Counted from the first letter of the stretch, positions 8,875 through 18,035 are shown. The stretch is 64,000 bases of DNA from Glutamicibacter ardleyensis (GCF_014644555.1 NZ_BMKX01000002.1:558001-622000); one strand, 5' to 3'. A program made the numbers and translations. The notes: generated from the letters alone by a model not told the origin.

Positions 8875-10101
8875 ATGGATGACACTCAAATAGACGCTGG
8901 TACTGGCGTTGGCGCAATCAACGCACTGAATTGGAAATTGCCTGAGAACCTGCACTGGTCTTTTCAGCATATGGCTGACTTCTTGCCCACAGCCGAAATT
9001 CCACGCGGTTCAGCATCGCCTTCTGAGCTCCCCGTTGGGCTTCGCAATCTGGATTTAGTACTGGCACCGTCCAGCATTCCGGGTGCTCCGCCGGTGACGG
9101 TTGGATCGATCATGGCTACGACACATACCGATGCATGGATGGTTTCGCATCGGGGCACAGTGATCACAGAACAATACTTCGGGCAGATGACTGAAGATTC
9201 TTCGCACCTTTTGATGTCGATGAGTAAATCTCTCATTGGTGCCGTGGCCGGTTCCTTATGTGACTCGGGAGTTCTAGATCCCGAGGCCCAGATCACGGGC
9301 TATATCCCCGAATTAGCCGACTCAGGTTATGCCGGGGCGAGGGTACGCCACTTGCTCGATATGTGTTCAGGAATTGATTTCTCCGAAAATTATTTGGATC
9401 CACTCTCCGGGATCCGCCGGATGTCGGAGGCTATCGGTTGGGCACCAACCAGTACGCCTGGACCGACCGGGATGTACCCGTTCCTGAAAACACTTCAACG
9501 CAAAACAGCTCACGGCGGAGTATTTGAGTATCGCTCCTGCGAGACTGACATGCTCGGCTGGGTGTGTGAAGCCGCTTCAGGAACCGCAATGCCACAGCTG
9601 ATGTCTGAAGTCTTATGGAGCAAACTGGGTAGCGAAGCTGACGCGACGATATGCATTGATCAGTACGGGACCGGAACTTTCGACGGCGGCATCAATGCCA
9701 CGCTGCGAGATATGGCCCGATTTGGTGCAGTATTCCTCAATGACGGACTGTCATTGACCGGGGAACGTGTGCTCTCTGAAAAATGGATAGCACAAACGTT
9801 GGAAGGTGATCCGGATTCACGAGACGCTTTTGCTGCTAGTCCGGGGGATTACCGTATGCCCGGTGGGATGTACCGGAACCAAATGTGGTTTCCATATCCT
9901 GGGAATGACGTGGTGCTGTGCATGGGTATTCATGGACAGATGGTCTACATTAACCGTCCAGCGCAGATGGTGGCAGTGAAACTCTCCAGTTGGCCATTGC
10001 CGCAGGATCCGATCAAGCTTTATGCCACATTGGGCGCTTTCGATTCGATTGCTGCTGCCCTGATCGTAGAGATGCAGACGGCACCGCAGGACTCGCAGTA
10101 G
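8875..10101 (+). CDS. Serine hydrolase of the class C beta-lactamase / 6-aminohexanoate-dimer hydrolase (NylB) family
   Basis: The 408-residue protein has the nucleophile motif S-M-S-K at residues 115-118, a Tyr motif (EYRSCETDMLGW) where class C beta-lactamases have YxN, and the late GIHGQ motif. These features, and the YRS form, match NylB-like esterases/amidases rather than true beta-lactamases. No signal peptide is visible, so it is probably cytoplasmic. The ATG at 8875 has GAAAGGAT 6 nt upstream; the frame is open 34 codons further but without a ribosome binding site. Substrate is unknown. Confidence 0.85.
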   Translation: MDDTQIDAGTGVGAINALNWKLPENLHWSFQHMADFLPTAEIPRGSASPSELPVGLRNLDLVLAPSSIPGAPPVTVGSIMATTHTDAWMVSHRGTVITEQYFGQMTEDSSHLLMSMSKSLIGAVAGSLCDSGVLDPEAQITGYIPELADSGYAGARVRHLLDMCSGIDFSENYLDPLSGIRRMSEAIGWAPTSTPGPTGMYPFLKTLQRKTAHGGVFEYRSCETDMLGWVCEAASGTAMPQLMSEVLWSKLGSEADATICIDQYGTGTFDGGINATLRDMARFGAVFLNDGLSLTGERVLSEKWIAQTLEGDPDSRDAFAASPGDYRMPGGMYRNQMWFPYPGNDVVLCMGIHGQMVYINRPAQMVAVKLSSWPLPQDPIKLYATLGAFDSIAAALIVEMQTAPQDSQ

Positions 10102-10130
10102 CCACGCAGGTACGTTCTTGGCTCAAAAGA

Positions 10131-10155
10131 ATTGCCCTCGTTAGCTGAGGGCAAT
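10131..10155. terminator. Hairpin after the serine hydrolase
   Basis: The 9-bp arms ATTGCCCTC and GAGGGCAAT enclose 7 nt, 29 bases after the serine hydrolase stop. There is no strong T-run on the plus strand; TCTTTT follows on the minus strand. Confidence 0.5.
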
Positions 10156-10183
10156 TAGCTCGATGAATTGTTGTGGATAAAAA

Positions 10184-10229
10184 ATAGACCGGTGGGCCGA
10201 CATATTTCTATGTCGGCCCACCGGTCTAT
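10184..10229 (-). terminator. Strong terminator of the wall-anchored protein gene
   Basis: A perfect 21-bp stem (10184-10204 with 10209-10229) and a 4-nt loop lie 30 bases after the stop at 10260; on the minus strand a TTTTT run follows the stem. Confidence 0.85.
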
Positions 10230-10259
10230 GAACCCTGCTAGCTTTGCTAAGCGCCCAGG

Positions 10260-12581
10260 TTAGCTGTGGCGTCCTCGGCGACGGAGCGCGAGGGCAATTC
10301 CACCTAGGATAATCAAGCCAAGTGCTACGCTGCCTGCGATGAGCAAACCGTCGTTGGCACCGGTGTCGGCAAGCTCATCATTGTTGGAGTCCTTGTTCCT
10401 GGATTCCTCATCCTTCGGATTTTCCTGTTCTGGTGCGTCCTGGGTTGGCATCACCGTGGCAGATGGTTCCGTGGTTGGATCTTCCGTGGGCTCCGAAGTT
10501 GGTTTCTCGGTTGGTTCGTCAGTGGGAACTGGTGATTCTTCGACTGCCGGATCGAACAGGCCGAACCAAGTAGAAACAGTAACTACAGACTCAGCTGCAG
10601 GATTCTCGATCGCTGCGGCGTTGTTTTCCTCGTTCTGCTGAGTACCAGTGAGGTAGTAGGTTCCTGCGGTGAGCTTCGCGACTCGTGGGTCGCTGACTCT
10701 CAGCTTGTTGCCATCCACGGTGTATTCCACGTTCGCGACGGTGGCAGGTTCGCCCTTGGTATCGGTGAACTTGAGATCGAAGTAGAAGTTCTCAGCGGTC
10801 AAAGTCGGGAAACCCGTTGGCACGTCGAAGATTAGTTCTTTCGAACCGGCTTCGGCGAGTGGAAGACCTAGTCGGTTATCGACAATGTCTGACTGCAGCG
10901 CAAGAACACTCTTGCCCGACAAGAGCGCAGAGATGGTTTTTCCTTCCGCGTCCTTGACAGTGATGAGCAACTGGTTGAAGTCCTTGACGTTATCGGTGAA
11001 GGTCTTATCACCTTGCACGGTGAGCTTGCCCTCCTTTACAGAGCCTTCTACGGTCTGTGGCTTGGCATCCGGTGAGGTGCGGTAGGTGACGGTAACTGAC
11101 CCATCTTCTACATCTCCATTGGTGTTAAAGACGTACTTACCTGTCTCTGGCGCGGAGGAATCACTGTCGTGGGAGAGATTTTCCTCGCCGGGAGCTACCT
11201 GATCGCCTGACTCTGGGTCCTGCGCTTCGGGGACTTCAGTCGGTGCACTCGGTTCTGAGGTAGGTTCTTGCGTTGGTTCAGCCGTTGGCTCCGTGGTCGG
11301 TTCAGCTGTCGGTTCAGCTGTTGGTTCCTCGGTAGGGTCGGACGTGGGAGTCGCCGTCGGTTCTACTGTCGGTTCAGCCGTTGGCTCCGTGGTCGGTTCA
11401 GCTGTTGGTTCCTCGGTAGGGTCGGACGTTGGAGTCGCCGTCGGTTCTACTGTCGGTTCAGCCGTTGGCTCCGTGGTCGGTTCCGAAGTTGGTTCGGATG
11501 TTGGCGTAGCCGTTGGTTCTACCGTAGGTTCCGTGGTTGGGTCAGTTGTCGGCTCCGCAGTCGGTTCCGAAGTTGGTTCGGATGTTGGCGTAGCCGTTGG
11601 CTCTTCCGTGGGTTCGGTGGTTGGTTCCTCGGTAGGCTCGGTCGTTGGATCAGCAGTAGGTTCCGTGGTTGGCGTAGCAGTTGGTTCTACAGTCGGCTCG
11701 GTAGTGGGTTCCGGGGTGGGACTGGGGAGCTGCCCATAGAGTCCCATATAGACCGAGGCGCTTTCTTCTTCCGAAGCGCCTCTAAAAGTAACGAAATAGC
11801 CGTCGCCTTCAGAGAGCTTCGGCAATACTGCGTCCGATACTACGAGCTGGCCGTCGGAGAATGAATCAACGTTCAAGTCGTAGTACATAAACCCCTTATC
11901 GGGGGCATCTGGGGCATCGCTCCAGTACGAAACTGTGACTTTCGAATCCGCAATCCAACTTTGGCCCGCTGGGATATTGAAGGTCCAAGACTCAGTCCCA
12001 ACCGGAAGAATCGGCGTGTTGCTATTTTTCTCGATTTTGTCAGCGACTAGCGTCGGAGAATTAGCCGGAATGTAGTGTGTTCCACCTTGATAATTGTCAG
12101 AGTCGGCTCCGATGTATGCTCCGAAGCTTACTTGTCGCCCACTATCCATACCGGACCAAGTCAGATAACTATTTGGTGTATCGCGAGGGCCATTGTAGGC
12201 AAATTGACCGTCTTCATACTTGGCGGCAAAGGTAACCCCAGTTTGGGGCAGCGAAGATGCACCCATCGAAACTTCGTCACCTTCACTGGCTGAACCAGCG
12301 TTGTCAGTCAGATAGATGACACCATTTTCCGGATCACTCTTCTCGTAGTCAAAGGAGATGAGCTCTTCTCCAGGGTTGCCAACTTTGAAGGGGCCATACT
12401 GGAAGACTGGGGGTACATCAGCTGCTGGCGAAGCTGCGCTGACTTCCGCTGTTTGGGCCGCCATGGCGGGGGCAGTAAGCATCGTTCCACCGGTGATACC
12501 GCCTAAGGCCAGTGAACCGGCTGCGATGACTGCAAGAGGAAGGCGCGCTTTGCGAGCGTGGTTTTTTGGGGTCTGGTTCAT
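10260..12581 (-). CDS. LAxTG-anchored cell-wall surface protein with Pro-Thr-Glu repeat stalk
   Basis: The 773-residue exported protein begins with a basic n-region and hydrophobic core ending in an AMA-like cleavage site (about residues 1-42). A folded N-terminal region follows to about 285. Next comes a stalk of four-residue units (EPTx, DPTx, ATPT) over roughly 150 residues, then a second folded region (about 470-670), a short second Pro-Thr-Glu stretch, and a sortase signal: LADTG, hydrophobic helix, and basic tail RRRGRHS. LAxTG is the class E sortase motif of actinobacteria. The stalk should span the wall, displaying the N-terminal part outward. The two folded regions resemble each other loosely (both contain phrases like FDVP/FNIP and YYL/YFV), possibly repeats of one domain. 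The ATG at 12581 has AAAGG 9 nt upstream. Confidence 0.85.
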   Translation of the reverse strand: MNQTPKNHARKARLPLAVIAAGSLALGGITGGTMLTAPAMAAQTAEVSAASPAADVPPVFQYGPFKVGNPGEELISFDYEKSDPENGVIYLTDNAGSASEGDEVSMGASSLPQTGVTFAAKYEDGQFAYNGPRDTPNSYLTWSGMDSGRQVSFGAYIGADSDNYQGGTHYIPANSPTLVADKIEKNSNTPILPVGTESWTFNIPAGQSWIADSKVTVSYWSDAPDAPDKGFMYYDLNVDSFSDGQLVVSDAVLPKLSEGDGYFVTFRGASEEESASVYMGLYGQLPSPTPEPTTEPTVEPTATPTTEPTADPTTEPTEEPTTEPTEEPTATPTSEPTSEPTAEPTTDPTTEPTVEPTATPTSEPTSEPTTEPTAEPTVEPTATPTSDPTEEPTAEPTTEPTAEPTVEPTATPTSDPTEEPTAEPTAEPTTEPTAEPTQEPTSEPSAPTEVPEAQDPESGDQVAPGEENLSHDSDSSAPETGKYVFNTNGDVEDGSVTVTYRTSPDAKPQTVEGSVKEGKLTVQGDKTFTDNVKDFNQLLITVKDAEGKTISALLSGKSVLALQSDIVDNRLGLPLAEAGSKELIFDVPTGFPTLTAENFYFDLKFTDTKGEPATVANVEYTVDGNKLRVSDPRVAKLTAGTYYLTGTQQNEENNAAAIENPAAESVVTVSTWFGLFDPAVEESPVPTDEPTEKPTSEPTEDPTTEPSATVMPTQDAPEQENPKDEESRNKDSNNDELADTGANDGLLIAGSVALGLIILGGIALALRRRGRHS
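11266..11718. repeat. Tandem repeats coding the Pro-Thr-Glu stalk, higher-order period 84 bp
   Basis: A basic 12-bp unit encodes EPTx. Above it lies an 84-bp (28-codon) period: 11311-11394 and 11395-11478 differ by one base, and the next copy at 11479 shares its start with 11563, again 84 bp apart. The near-identity indicates recent duplication, so the repeat number probably varies among strains. Confidence 0.85.
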
Positions 12582-12627
12582 GAATGAAAACCTTTAGCTT
12601 CAAAAAGATGCGGGCAAGTGTGAACCC

Positions 12628-12684
12628 AGTACCGTCAAGGTACTCGGAGCTCACGCCAGTAGATCGCGAATCGGTAACCGATTC
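12628..12684 (-). promoter_or_regulatory. Two inverted repeats upstream of the wall-protein gene
   Basis: AGTACC/GGTACT (12628-12644, 5-nt loop) and GAATCGG-TAA-CCGATTC (12668-12684) lie 47-103 bases before the start codon. They are candidate operators or leader structures; no known regulator motif was recognised. Confidence 0.4.
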
Positions 12685-13482
12685 AACCACCAAATGGATT
12701 TTACGATCTTCCCAACGGGCTTTGACCTCGTGTTTGCCTTTATTCATAAGGTTTTCATTTAGAGGGCTAGTCCATATGTCGATCTAGCGAATATAGCCAG
12801 CCTCTATTTGTGTGTGCGCGAACCTCCCATCGGACATCAGGTCCAAAGGTCAGAACACGCCTTATTGTCCATAACAACATCTTCCCGTCTTTTGCCAACG
12901 TCATCCATTCATAGGCGGAGTCTCACCTCAATCCAAATTCCAAGTTCGGTGTCGACATAGTGGAATCATCAACCGATGGCGTGGTGGCTCATGCCAATGA
13001 GTTGGAAGCTCCAGGAAGAGGTGATGAGCGCCAAATGGTAGTGGCTGAGCAGTGGAGGTGTCCGCCAAAGGCACGAACCAGGGCAGTGGAAAGAGCCGAA
13101 AATACTTGACCTATATATTGCACTCGCCAGTTGGTGGGTTCGCTGAACCCAATCGGGAATCAAACAAGAACTTTGGCAGAGTTGAATTCAGGCACCTGCC
13201 GTCGCGGTCAGACACCCGCGAAAATCGCGTGGAACTGCACCTTTTGCCAATTCCCGGTAGGCTTAGGGTAGGACTTGGCCGCTGGCCAAGACCTCAACGA
13301 TAAAAACACTCCCTTGACCGCGTCACCGTGAGTCCTGACCGCCAGTATCGCGGTCCTCGGTAGTGGCTTTCGCTTTAGCCTATTGATGGCTGAAGCGCGG
13401 GTCTCGATCGAAGACCAGATCTGGGTAGGGCGTCACGGATCGCTCGTCAGCTATGGGAGCGATCGAAAGGAGAACCCCCTTA
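12685..13482. other. Long non-coding stretch upstream of pnp
   Basis: About 800 bases hold no convincing gene, and rpsO, which often precedes pnp, is absent. The last 220 bases contain stable small hairpins: 13274-13290 (CTTGGCC/GGCCAAG), 13337-13355 (GACCGC/GCGGTC) and 13371-13397 (10 bp, one wobble). The last two lie within 150 bases of the pnp start and may be part of its leader; in E. coli a pnp leader hairpin mediates autoregulation through RNase III, but here this is inference. Between 12970 and 13150 a plus-strand frame is open for about 47 codons, with no recognised similarity. Confidence 0.5.
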
Positions 13483-15711
13483 ATGGAGGGTCCAGAAATT
13501 CAATTCGCCGAAGCACAGATCGACAACGGTCGCTTCGGTACCCGCACCATTCGTTTTGAGACCGGCCGTTTGGCTAAGCAGGCCGCTGGCGCTGCAATGG
13601 TTTACATCGACGAAGAGACCGTACTGCTCTCGGCCACCTCGGCCGGTAAGCACCCACGCGAAGGCTTCGACTTCTTCCCACTGACCGTGGACGTTGAAGA
13701 GCGCATGTACGCAGCTGGCCGTATTCCGGGCAGCTTCTTCCGCCGCGAAGGCCGCCCATCGACCGAAGCCATCTTGGCTTGCCGTCTGATGGACCGCCCA
13801 CTGCGCCCAGCATTCGTCAAGGGCCTGCGCAACGAGGTTCAGGTTGTTGTGACCGTCCTAGCTATCGATCCAGATGAGCTGTACGACGTTGTAGCAATCA
13901 ACGCTTCCTCGATGTCTACTCAGCTTTCGGGTCTGCCATTCTCCGGCCCAATCGGTGGCGTTCGCGTTGCCTTGGTTGACGATGGAGAAGGCGCCCAGTG
14001 GGTTGCATTCCCTAAGCACAGCCAGCTGAAGAACGCCGTGTTCAACATGGTCGTTGCCGGCCGTGTTGCAGGCGACGACGTAGCCATCATGATGGTTGAA
14101 GCCGATGCTACCGACAACGCTTGGGAACTGATCCAGGGCGGCGCTACCGCGCCAACCGAAGAGGTCGTTGCCGAGGGTCTGGAAGCTGCTAAGCCATTCA
14201 TCAAGGTACTTTGCGAAGCGCAGGCCGATTTGGCTTCGCGTGCAGCGAAGGAAACCGTTGAGTTCCCAATCTTCCGCGACTACGAAGATGACGCCTACGC
14301 AGCGGTTGAAGCAGCAGCTTCCACCCGCCTGGCAGAAATCTACGCCATCGCAGACAAGCAGGATCGCGACAACGCCGCCGGCGAATTCAAGGACGAGATC
14401 GTTGCATCGCTTACCGGTGAAGGCTCAGCCTTCGCCGAGCGTGCAGGCGAAATCTCCAAGGCTTTCGGTGCCGTGACCAAGCACATCGTGCGTCAGCGCA
14501 TCCTGACCGAGCAGATCCGTATCGACGGCCGTGGTCTAGCTGACATCCGTCAGCTTTCCGCCGAGGTTGAGGTTCTGCCTCGCGTCCACGGTTCGGCAAT
14601 CTTCGAGCGTGGCGAAACCCAGATCATGGGCGTCACCACCTTGAACATGCTCAAGATGGAACAGCAGATCGACTCGTTGAGCCCGGTAACCCGCAAGCGT
14701 TACATGCACAACTACAACTTCCCGCCATACTCGACCGGTGAAACCGGCCGTGTGGGTTCACCTAAGCGCCGCGAAATCGGCCACGGTGCCCTGGCAGAAC
14801 GCGCCATCGTGCCTGTTCTTCCAACGCGTGAAGAATTCCCATACGCAATCCGTCAGGTCTCTGAGGCATTGAGCTCCAACGGCTCGACCTCGATGGGCTC
14901 GGTTTGCGCCTCGACCCTGTCGCTGCTGAACGCCGGCGTGCCACTGCGCGCACCGGTTGCAGGTATCGCTATGGGTCTGGTTTCGGACACCGTTGACGGC
15001 GAAACCCGTTACGCTGCCCTGACCGATATCCTCGGTGCCGAGGATGCCATGGGTGATATGGACTTCAAGGTGGCTGGTACTCCTGAGTTCATCACCGCGA
15101 TCCAGCTTGATACCAAGCTTGATGGTATTCCTGCATCGGTGCTCGCCGCAGCGCTGACTCAGGCTCGCGAGGCTCGCCTGCACATCCTGAACGTGGTCAA
15201 CCAGGCCATCGACACCCCGGATGAGCTGTCCACCTACGCGCCACGCATCATCTCGGTGAAGATCCCAGTGGATAAGATCGGCGAGGTCATCGGCCCGAAG
15301 GGCAAGATGATCAACACCATTCAGGAAGACACCGGAGCTGACATCTCGATTGAAGATGACGGCACCGTGCTGATCGGCGCCACCAACGGTGAGTCCGCTG
15401 AAGCCGCACGTTCGGCCATCAACGCCATCGCCAACCCTCAGGTTCCTGAGATTGGCGAGCGTTACTTGGGTACCGTAGTGAAGCTGACCACCTTCGGTGC
15501 GTTCATCTCGCTGACCCCAGGCAAGGACGGACTGTTGCACATCTCCGAGCTGCGCAAGATCAACGACGGCAAGCGCGTCGATGATGTTGAGGACGTAGTC
15601 TCGGTCGGCCAGAAGATCCAGGTTGAGATCACCAAGATCGATGACCGCGGAAAGCTGTCGCTGTCTCCAGTTGTTGAAGAGGACGAGGCTTCGGAAGAAG
15701 CAGCAGAGTAA
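13483..15711 (+). CDS. pnp: Polyribonucleotide nucleotidyltransferase (PNPase)
   Basis: The 742-residue 3'-5' phosphorolytic exoribonuclease has two RNase PH-like domains (first from about residue 15, second from about 350, containing [14 protein letters not shown] and [13 protein letters not shown]), then a KH domain ([16 protein letters not shown]) and an S1 domain ([15 protein letters not shown]) ending in an acidic tail. It degrades mRNA and synthesises heteropolymeric tails. The ATG at 13483 has GAAAGGAG about 11 nt upstream; ten more codons are open before it but lack a better site. A strong terminator follows. Codon use is strongly biased, as expected for a highly expressed gene. Confidence 0.97.
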   Translation: MEGPEIQFAEAQIDNGRFGTRTIRFETGRLAKQAAGAAMVYIDEETVLLSATSAGKHPREGFDFFPLTVDVEERMYAAGRIPGSFFRREGRPSTEAILACRLMDRPLRPAFVKGLRNEVQVVVTVLAIDPDELYDVVAINASSMSTQLSGLPFSGPIGGVRVALVDDGEGAQWVAFPKHSQLKNAVFNMVVAGRVAGDDVAIMMVEADATDNAWELIQGGATAPTEEVVAEGLEAAKPFIKVLCEAQADLASRAAKETVEFPIFRDYEDDAYAAVEAAASTRLAEIYAIADKQDRDNAAGEFKDEIVASLTGEGSAFAERAGEISKAFGAVTKHIVRQRILTEQIRIDGRGLADIRQLSAEVEVLPRVHGSAIFERGETQIMGVTTLNMLKMEQQIDSLSPVTRKRYMHNYNFPPYSTGETGRVGSPKRREIGHGALAERAIVPVLPTREEFPYAIRQVSEALSSNGSTSMGSVCASTLSLLNAGVPLRAPVAGIAMGLVSDTVDGETRYAALTDILGAEDAMGDMDFKVAGTPEFITAIQLDTKLDGIPASVLAAALTQAREARLHILNVVNQAIDTPDELSTYAPRIISVKIPVDKIGEVIGPKGKMINTIQEDTGADISIEDDGTVLIGATNGESAEAARSAINAIANPQVPEIGERYLGTVVKLTTFGAFISLTPGKDGLLHISELRKINDGKRVDDVEDVVSVGQKIQVEITKIDDRGKLSLSPVVEEDEASEEAAE

Positions 15712-15728
15712 TACTCTCCTCTAGTTTG

Positions 15729-15762
15729 AAAACCCCGGTTCACATTTGTGAGCCGGGGTTTT
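15729..15762 (+). terminator. pnp terminator
   Basis: The stem AAAACCCCGG... pairs with ...CCGGGGTTTT (15 bp with one wobble, 4-nt loop) 18 bases after the stop, followed by TTTTCT. Confidence 0.88.
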
Positions 15763-15883
15763 CTACTGCCCAGACGCGATTGTTAACTGAAGGCAATCGG
15801 AGAGGGGCACAAATTAGCCACTGCAACGCGCAAAGTTGCAACGACTAAATTAAAATGTAGATGTACTACGTTGGCGCATACCT

Positions 15884-16231
15884 TTAGCAGGAAGCTAAGC
15901 GTTCTGTAAGATACCGATTCAGTGAAACTCTCTGGTCGGCAGCAGCGATGGTTAGGTCTCGATGCTTTTCCGGGCTAACGCGTACACGGATGCTCCCGCT
16001 GAATTTCCGAACCGAAAAAGGGACAGGCACCTCTTCGCCGGAATCTCTCATATCCTGAATAACTTCGGCGATAAGATCGCGCAGACCAGTCAGGGCCAAG
16101 ATCTGGTTTTCATCCATCCATGACAATGATGGGAATTCTGCAACGGTTGCAATAAACTCATCATCTTCCGGAGACCAAGACACGTTGTATTTATAGTGAG
16201 CTGCGACTGCCGGTGTAGGCAAATTAGTCAA
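15884..16231 (-). CDS. hicB: HicB-family antitoxin
   Basis: The 115-residue protein has an N-terminal HicB domain (YKYNVSWSPEDDEFIATVAE, then FPSLSW) and a C-terminal DNA-binding helix region (VSLNRYLTERL) of the ribbon-helix-helix type. In hicAB modules HicB neutralises the HicA mRNA interferase and represses the operon. The TTG start at 16231 overlaps the hicA stop by 8 bases, with AAGGAG upstream. The partner hicA carries an in-frame amber codon, so hicB may now be an orphan antitoxin. It sits between pnp and the M16 peptidase, genes usually adjacent in relatives, so the module was probably inserted (inference). Confidence 0.88.
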   Translation of the reverse strand: MTNLPTPAVAAHYKYNVSWSPEDDEFIATVAEFPSLSWMDENQILALTGLRDLIAEVIQDMRDSGEEVPVPFSVRKFSGSIRVRVSPEKHRDLTIAAADQRVSLNRYLTERLASC

Positions 16232-16481
16232 CTCCGCTCATCTCCTTCATTTTCTCGATTGCCTCGAGAACTTGCCTTACCTGGTAAGGCTTAGCCATTC
16301 CGTCTTTATTTTGAATATTAACTCGAGGATCACCGGGCTAAGGAGTCTTATATACTAAGTGGCTTGCTGCCCGATTTCTGGGTAGTCCAAAGTGCGCATC
16401 GCAAACTTTGCGAATGTCAGCGAACTTAACGTTCTTTGGGCTCTCCCTCATTTTAACTTCTATGTCGTCTATTCCCGACAT
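16224..16481 (-). pseudogene. hicA: HicA-family toxin gene interrupted by an amber codon
   Basis: From ATG at 16481 the frame encodes an 85-residue HicA-like protein: VKFADIRKVCDAHFGLPR, then RAASHLVYKTP, a TAG at 16338-16340 (codon 48), then PGDPRVNIQNKDGMAKPYQV and QVLEAIEKM. Family members have Trp at the stop position (KTPWPGDPR), so one TGG-to-TAG change accounts for the break. The conserved His needed for RNase activity (ASHLVY) lies before the stop, but the second half of the double-stranded-RNA-binding-like fold would be lost. Everything after the stop is still in frame and conserved, so the mutation is recent, is suppressed, or is a sequencing error. Confidence 0.85.
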
Positions 16482-16664
16482 ATCTCTATGGTTCCACTAT
16501 TGGCACCACTTTGGCAAGAGGTGCTCGATGTATGTTGGATCATAGATGAATCATATTGAATATTCGAGAATGCGACTAGGGCTGTGGAAAACTTGCTCAC
16601 GGAACACGTTTGATCTCGGGACTCTTGTCCTGAAAATAGTCAATGCAAGATCGTCTAGGACGAT
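16482..16664. other. Intergenic stretch upstream of hicAB
   Basis: It contains the hicAB promoter region on the minus strand. I see no gene. Two short A/T-rich patches may hold the -10 box and HicB operator, but no clear palindrome stands out. Confidence 0.4.
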
Positions 16665-16666
16665 AA

Positions 16667-16695
16667 AACCCCGGCTAATCTGCGAAGCCGGGGTT
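16667..16695 (-). terminator. Terminator of mtnN
   Basis: AACCCCGGCT pairs with AGCCGGGGTT (10 bp, 9-nt loop); on the minus strand a TTTT tail follows, 73 bases after the mtnN stop. The stem is nearly the same as that of the pnp terminator. Confidence 0.8.
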
Positions 16696-16768
16696 CTGCG
16701 TGATTAGGGTATCCTCGCCGTCGATTCCGTTAGGAACCTACAGCTCAGAGACCGAATATAGGGTAGTT

Positions 16769-17347
16769 CTAGCTAATTGGGCTAGCCGGAATCAGGTGCG
16801 CATCATAGAACTCACGTAGCTGAACGCTCTTGGCGATGACAATCGCATCCCAATCGTCCATGCTGGTGGAGCTATCGGCGTAGTCCGAAGGAACCTTGAA
16901 GATCTGCAGTGGAACGTCAAAACGCTGGCACATGCTCGCGTAGGCGTAACCTTCCATATCTACCAGCTGCGCATTCAAGCCGGAAATGTGGGCGCGCTGC
17001 TCGTCGTTGCTGACAAACACATCTCCGGTAGCCATAGTGGCTTGAGTATCAGGCAGTAGGATCTCGCCGGTTGGCACCACATCATCTGAGGCCAATGGGA
17101 AATCGTGCTGGATCAAACGAGTCACCTGGTAAATTGTATCCAAGCTCGGACGGTCTTCGTCGGCATTACCGACTACCCCTGCGGTGCCCAAAACGATAAC
17201 TCGCTCTATGCCGCCGTCGGGAAGCGCACCGGCAAGTGCTACCGAAGCGTTGACCTTCCCTACTCCGGATACGATGTGTGGCACGTCTGCGAAGGCAGAT
17301 GCTTCATCACTGTGCGCGAATACGAGCAGGGTCTTCTGGTCCGACAT
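16769..17347 (-). CDS. mtnN: 5'-methylthioadenosine/S-adenosylhomocysteine nucleosidase
   Basis: The 192-residue phosphorylase/nucleosidase-fold protein has VSGVGKVNASVALAGAL near the N-terminus, the substrate motif LVDMEGYAYASMC (the Met-Glu of MTAN) and a catalytic Asp in KVPSDYADSS. It cleaves adenine from S-adenosylhomocysteine, giving S-ribosylhomocysteine, the LuxS substrate. The ATG at 17347 has AGAGGA 6 nt upstream; the frame opens 24 codons further but without a site. It is divergent from luxS, so substrate producer and consumer are neighbours, which strengthens both calls. The protein is shorter than E. coli Pfs (232 residues), as in several actinobacteria. Confidence 0.82.
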   Translation of the reverse strand: MSDQKTLLVFAHSDEASAFADVPHIVSGVGKVNASVALAGALPDGGIERVIVLGTAGVVGNADEDRPSLDTIYQVTRLIQHDFPLASDDVVPTGEILLPDTQATMATGDVFVSNDEQRAHISGLNAQLVDMEGYAYASMCQRFDVPLQIFKVPSDYADSSTSMDDWDAIVIAKSVQLREFYDAHLIPASPIS

Positions 17348-17476
17348 TCGGTTCCTCTCAACAACAAATAAGTCTTTTTGATTCTGACCGGAAACAGATT
17401 CGACGGCCAGCATGCTCACTCGAGTTTATCGGTTACGGGCTATGAAGTTTTTCAATTTTGCTAATGGGGGAGCGGA

Positions 17477-17482
17477 TAGACT
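17477..17482 (+). promoter_or_regulatory. -10 box of luxS, leaderless
   Basis: TAGACT ends exactly 6 nt before the luxS ATG, and there is no ribosome binding site at the usual distance, so transcription probably begins at the start codon. No good -35 box is seen. Confidence 0.6.
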
Positions 17483-17488
17483 GAAACC

Positions 17489-17980
17489 ATGAGTGAAATT
17501 GAACTTGCAGCTGTTGAAAGTTTTGCCCTGGACCACACCAAGGTCAAGGCTCCCTACGTGCGTAAGATCGGCGTTGAGCGTGGCCCCAAGGGTGACGCCA
17601 TCACGAACTACGACATTCGTTTTGTGCAGCCAAACCACGGTGAGATCCCTACCGCTGGCCTGCACACCATCGAGCACACCATGGCGGGTCTGATCCGTAC
17701 CCGCTTCGAAGGTCTCATTGATTTCTCGCCTTTCGGTTGCCGTACCGGGTTCCACATGATTGTTTGGGGCGAGCCAACTCCTGAAGAAGTTGCCAAAGCG
17801 ATCAAGTCTTCACTTGAAGATCTGGCAGAGCGAGTCACCTGGGATGACGTTCCGGGCACCGAAGCGGTGAGCTGCGGTAACTACCGCGATCACAGCCTGC
17901 ACTCGGCAAAGGAATGGGCCAAGCTGATTCTGGAACAAGGCATCAGTCTGGACGCGTTTGACCGCAGCAATATTGCCTGA
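17489..17980 (+). CDS. luxS: S-ribosylhomocysteine lyase (AI-2 synthase)
   Basis: The 163-residue protein has the metal site HTIEH (His54, His58 region) and a distal Cys in [18 protein letters not shown], plus the catalytic Cys in FGCRTGFHM. LuxS splits S-ribosylhomocysteine to homocysteine and DPD, the precursor of autoinducer-2. Length and all catalytic residues are normal. With divergent mtnN it forms the complete two-step route from S-adenosylhomocysteine. Whether DPD is a signal here or just a by-product of methyl-cycle recycling cannot be told; no AI-2 receptor or lsr genes are in the window. A strong terminator follows. Confidence 0.96.
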   Translation: MSEIELAAVESFALDHTKVKAPYVRKIGVERGPKGDAITNYDIRFVQPNHGEIPTAGLHTIEHTMAGLIRTRFEGLIDFSPFGCRTGFHMIVWGEPTPEEVAKAIKSSLEDLAERVTWDDVPGTEAVSCGNYRDHSLHSAKEWAKLILEQGISLDAFDRSNIA

Positions 17981-18035
17981 GCGAAAGTAATGGGCCGGTG
18001 GCACCAGTAATGCCCGCCCGCGCCCATGAGCATCC

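Noticed and set aside
11268-11864. Arg/Trp/Phe- and Val/Gly/Ser-repeat frames on the plus strand
   Set aside because: They are the complements of the Pro-Thr-Glu repeat region of the wall protein, whose minus-strand frame has signal peptide and sorting signal.
12418-12747. 109-codon minus-strand frame starting upstream of the wall protein
   Set aside because: The first ~55 residues look fair, but the rest overlaps the wall-protein signal peptide out of frame and there is no family match.
13060-13200. Possible RNase P or tmRNA-like RNA upstream of pnp
   Set aside because: The universal conserved sequences of these RNAs are missing.
14758-15540. 260-codon open frame opposite pnp
   Set aside because: Antisense shadow of a highly expressed gene with biased codons; no start signals or motifs.
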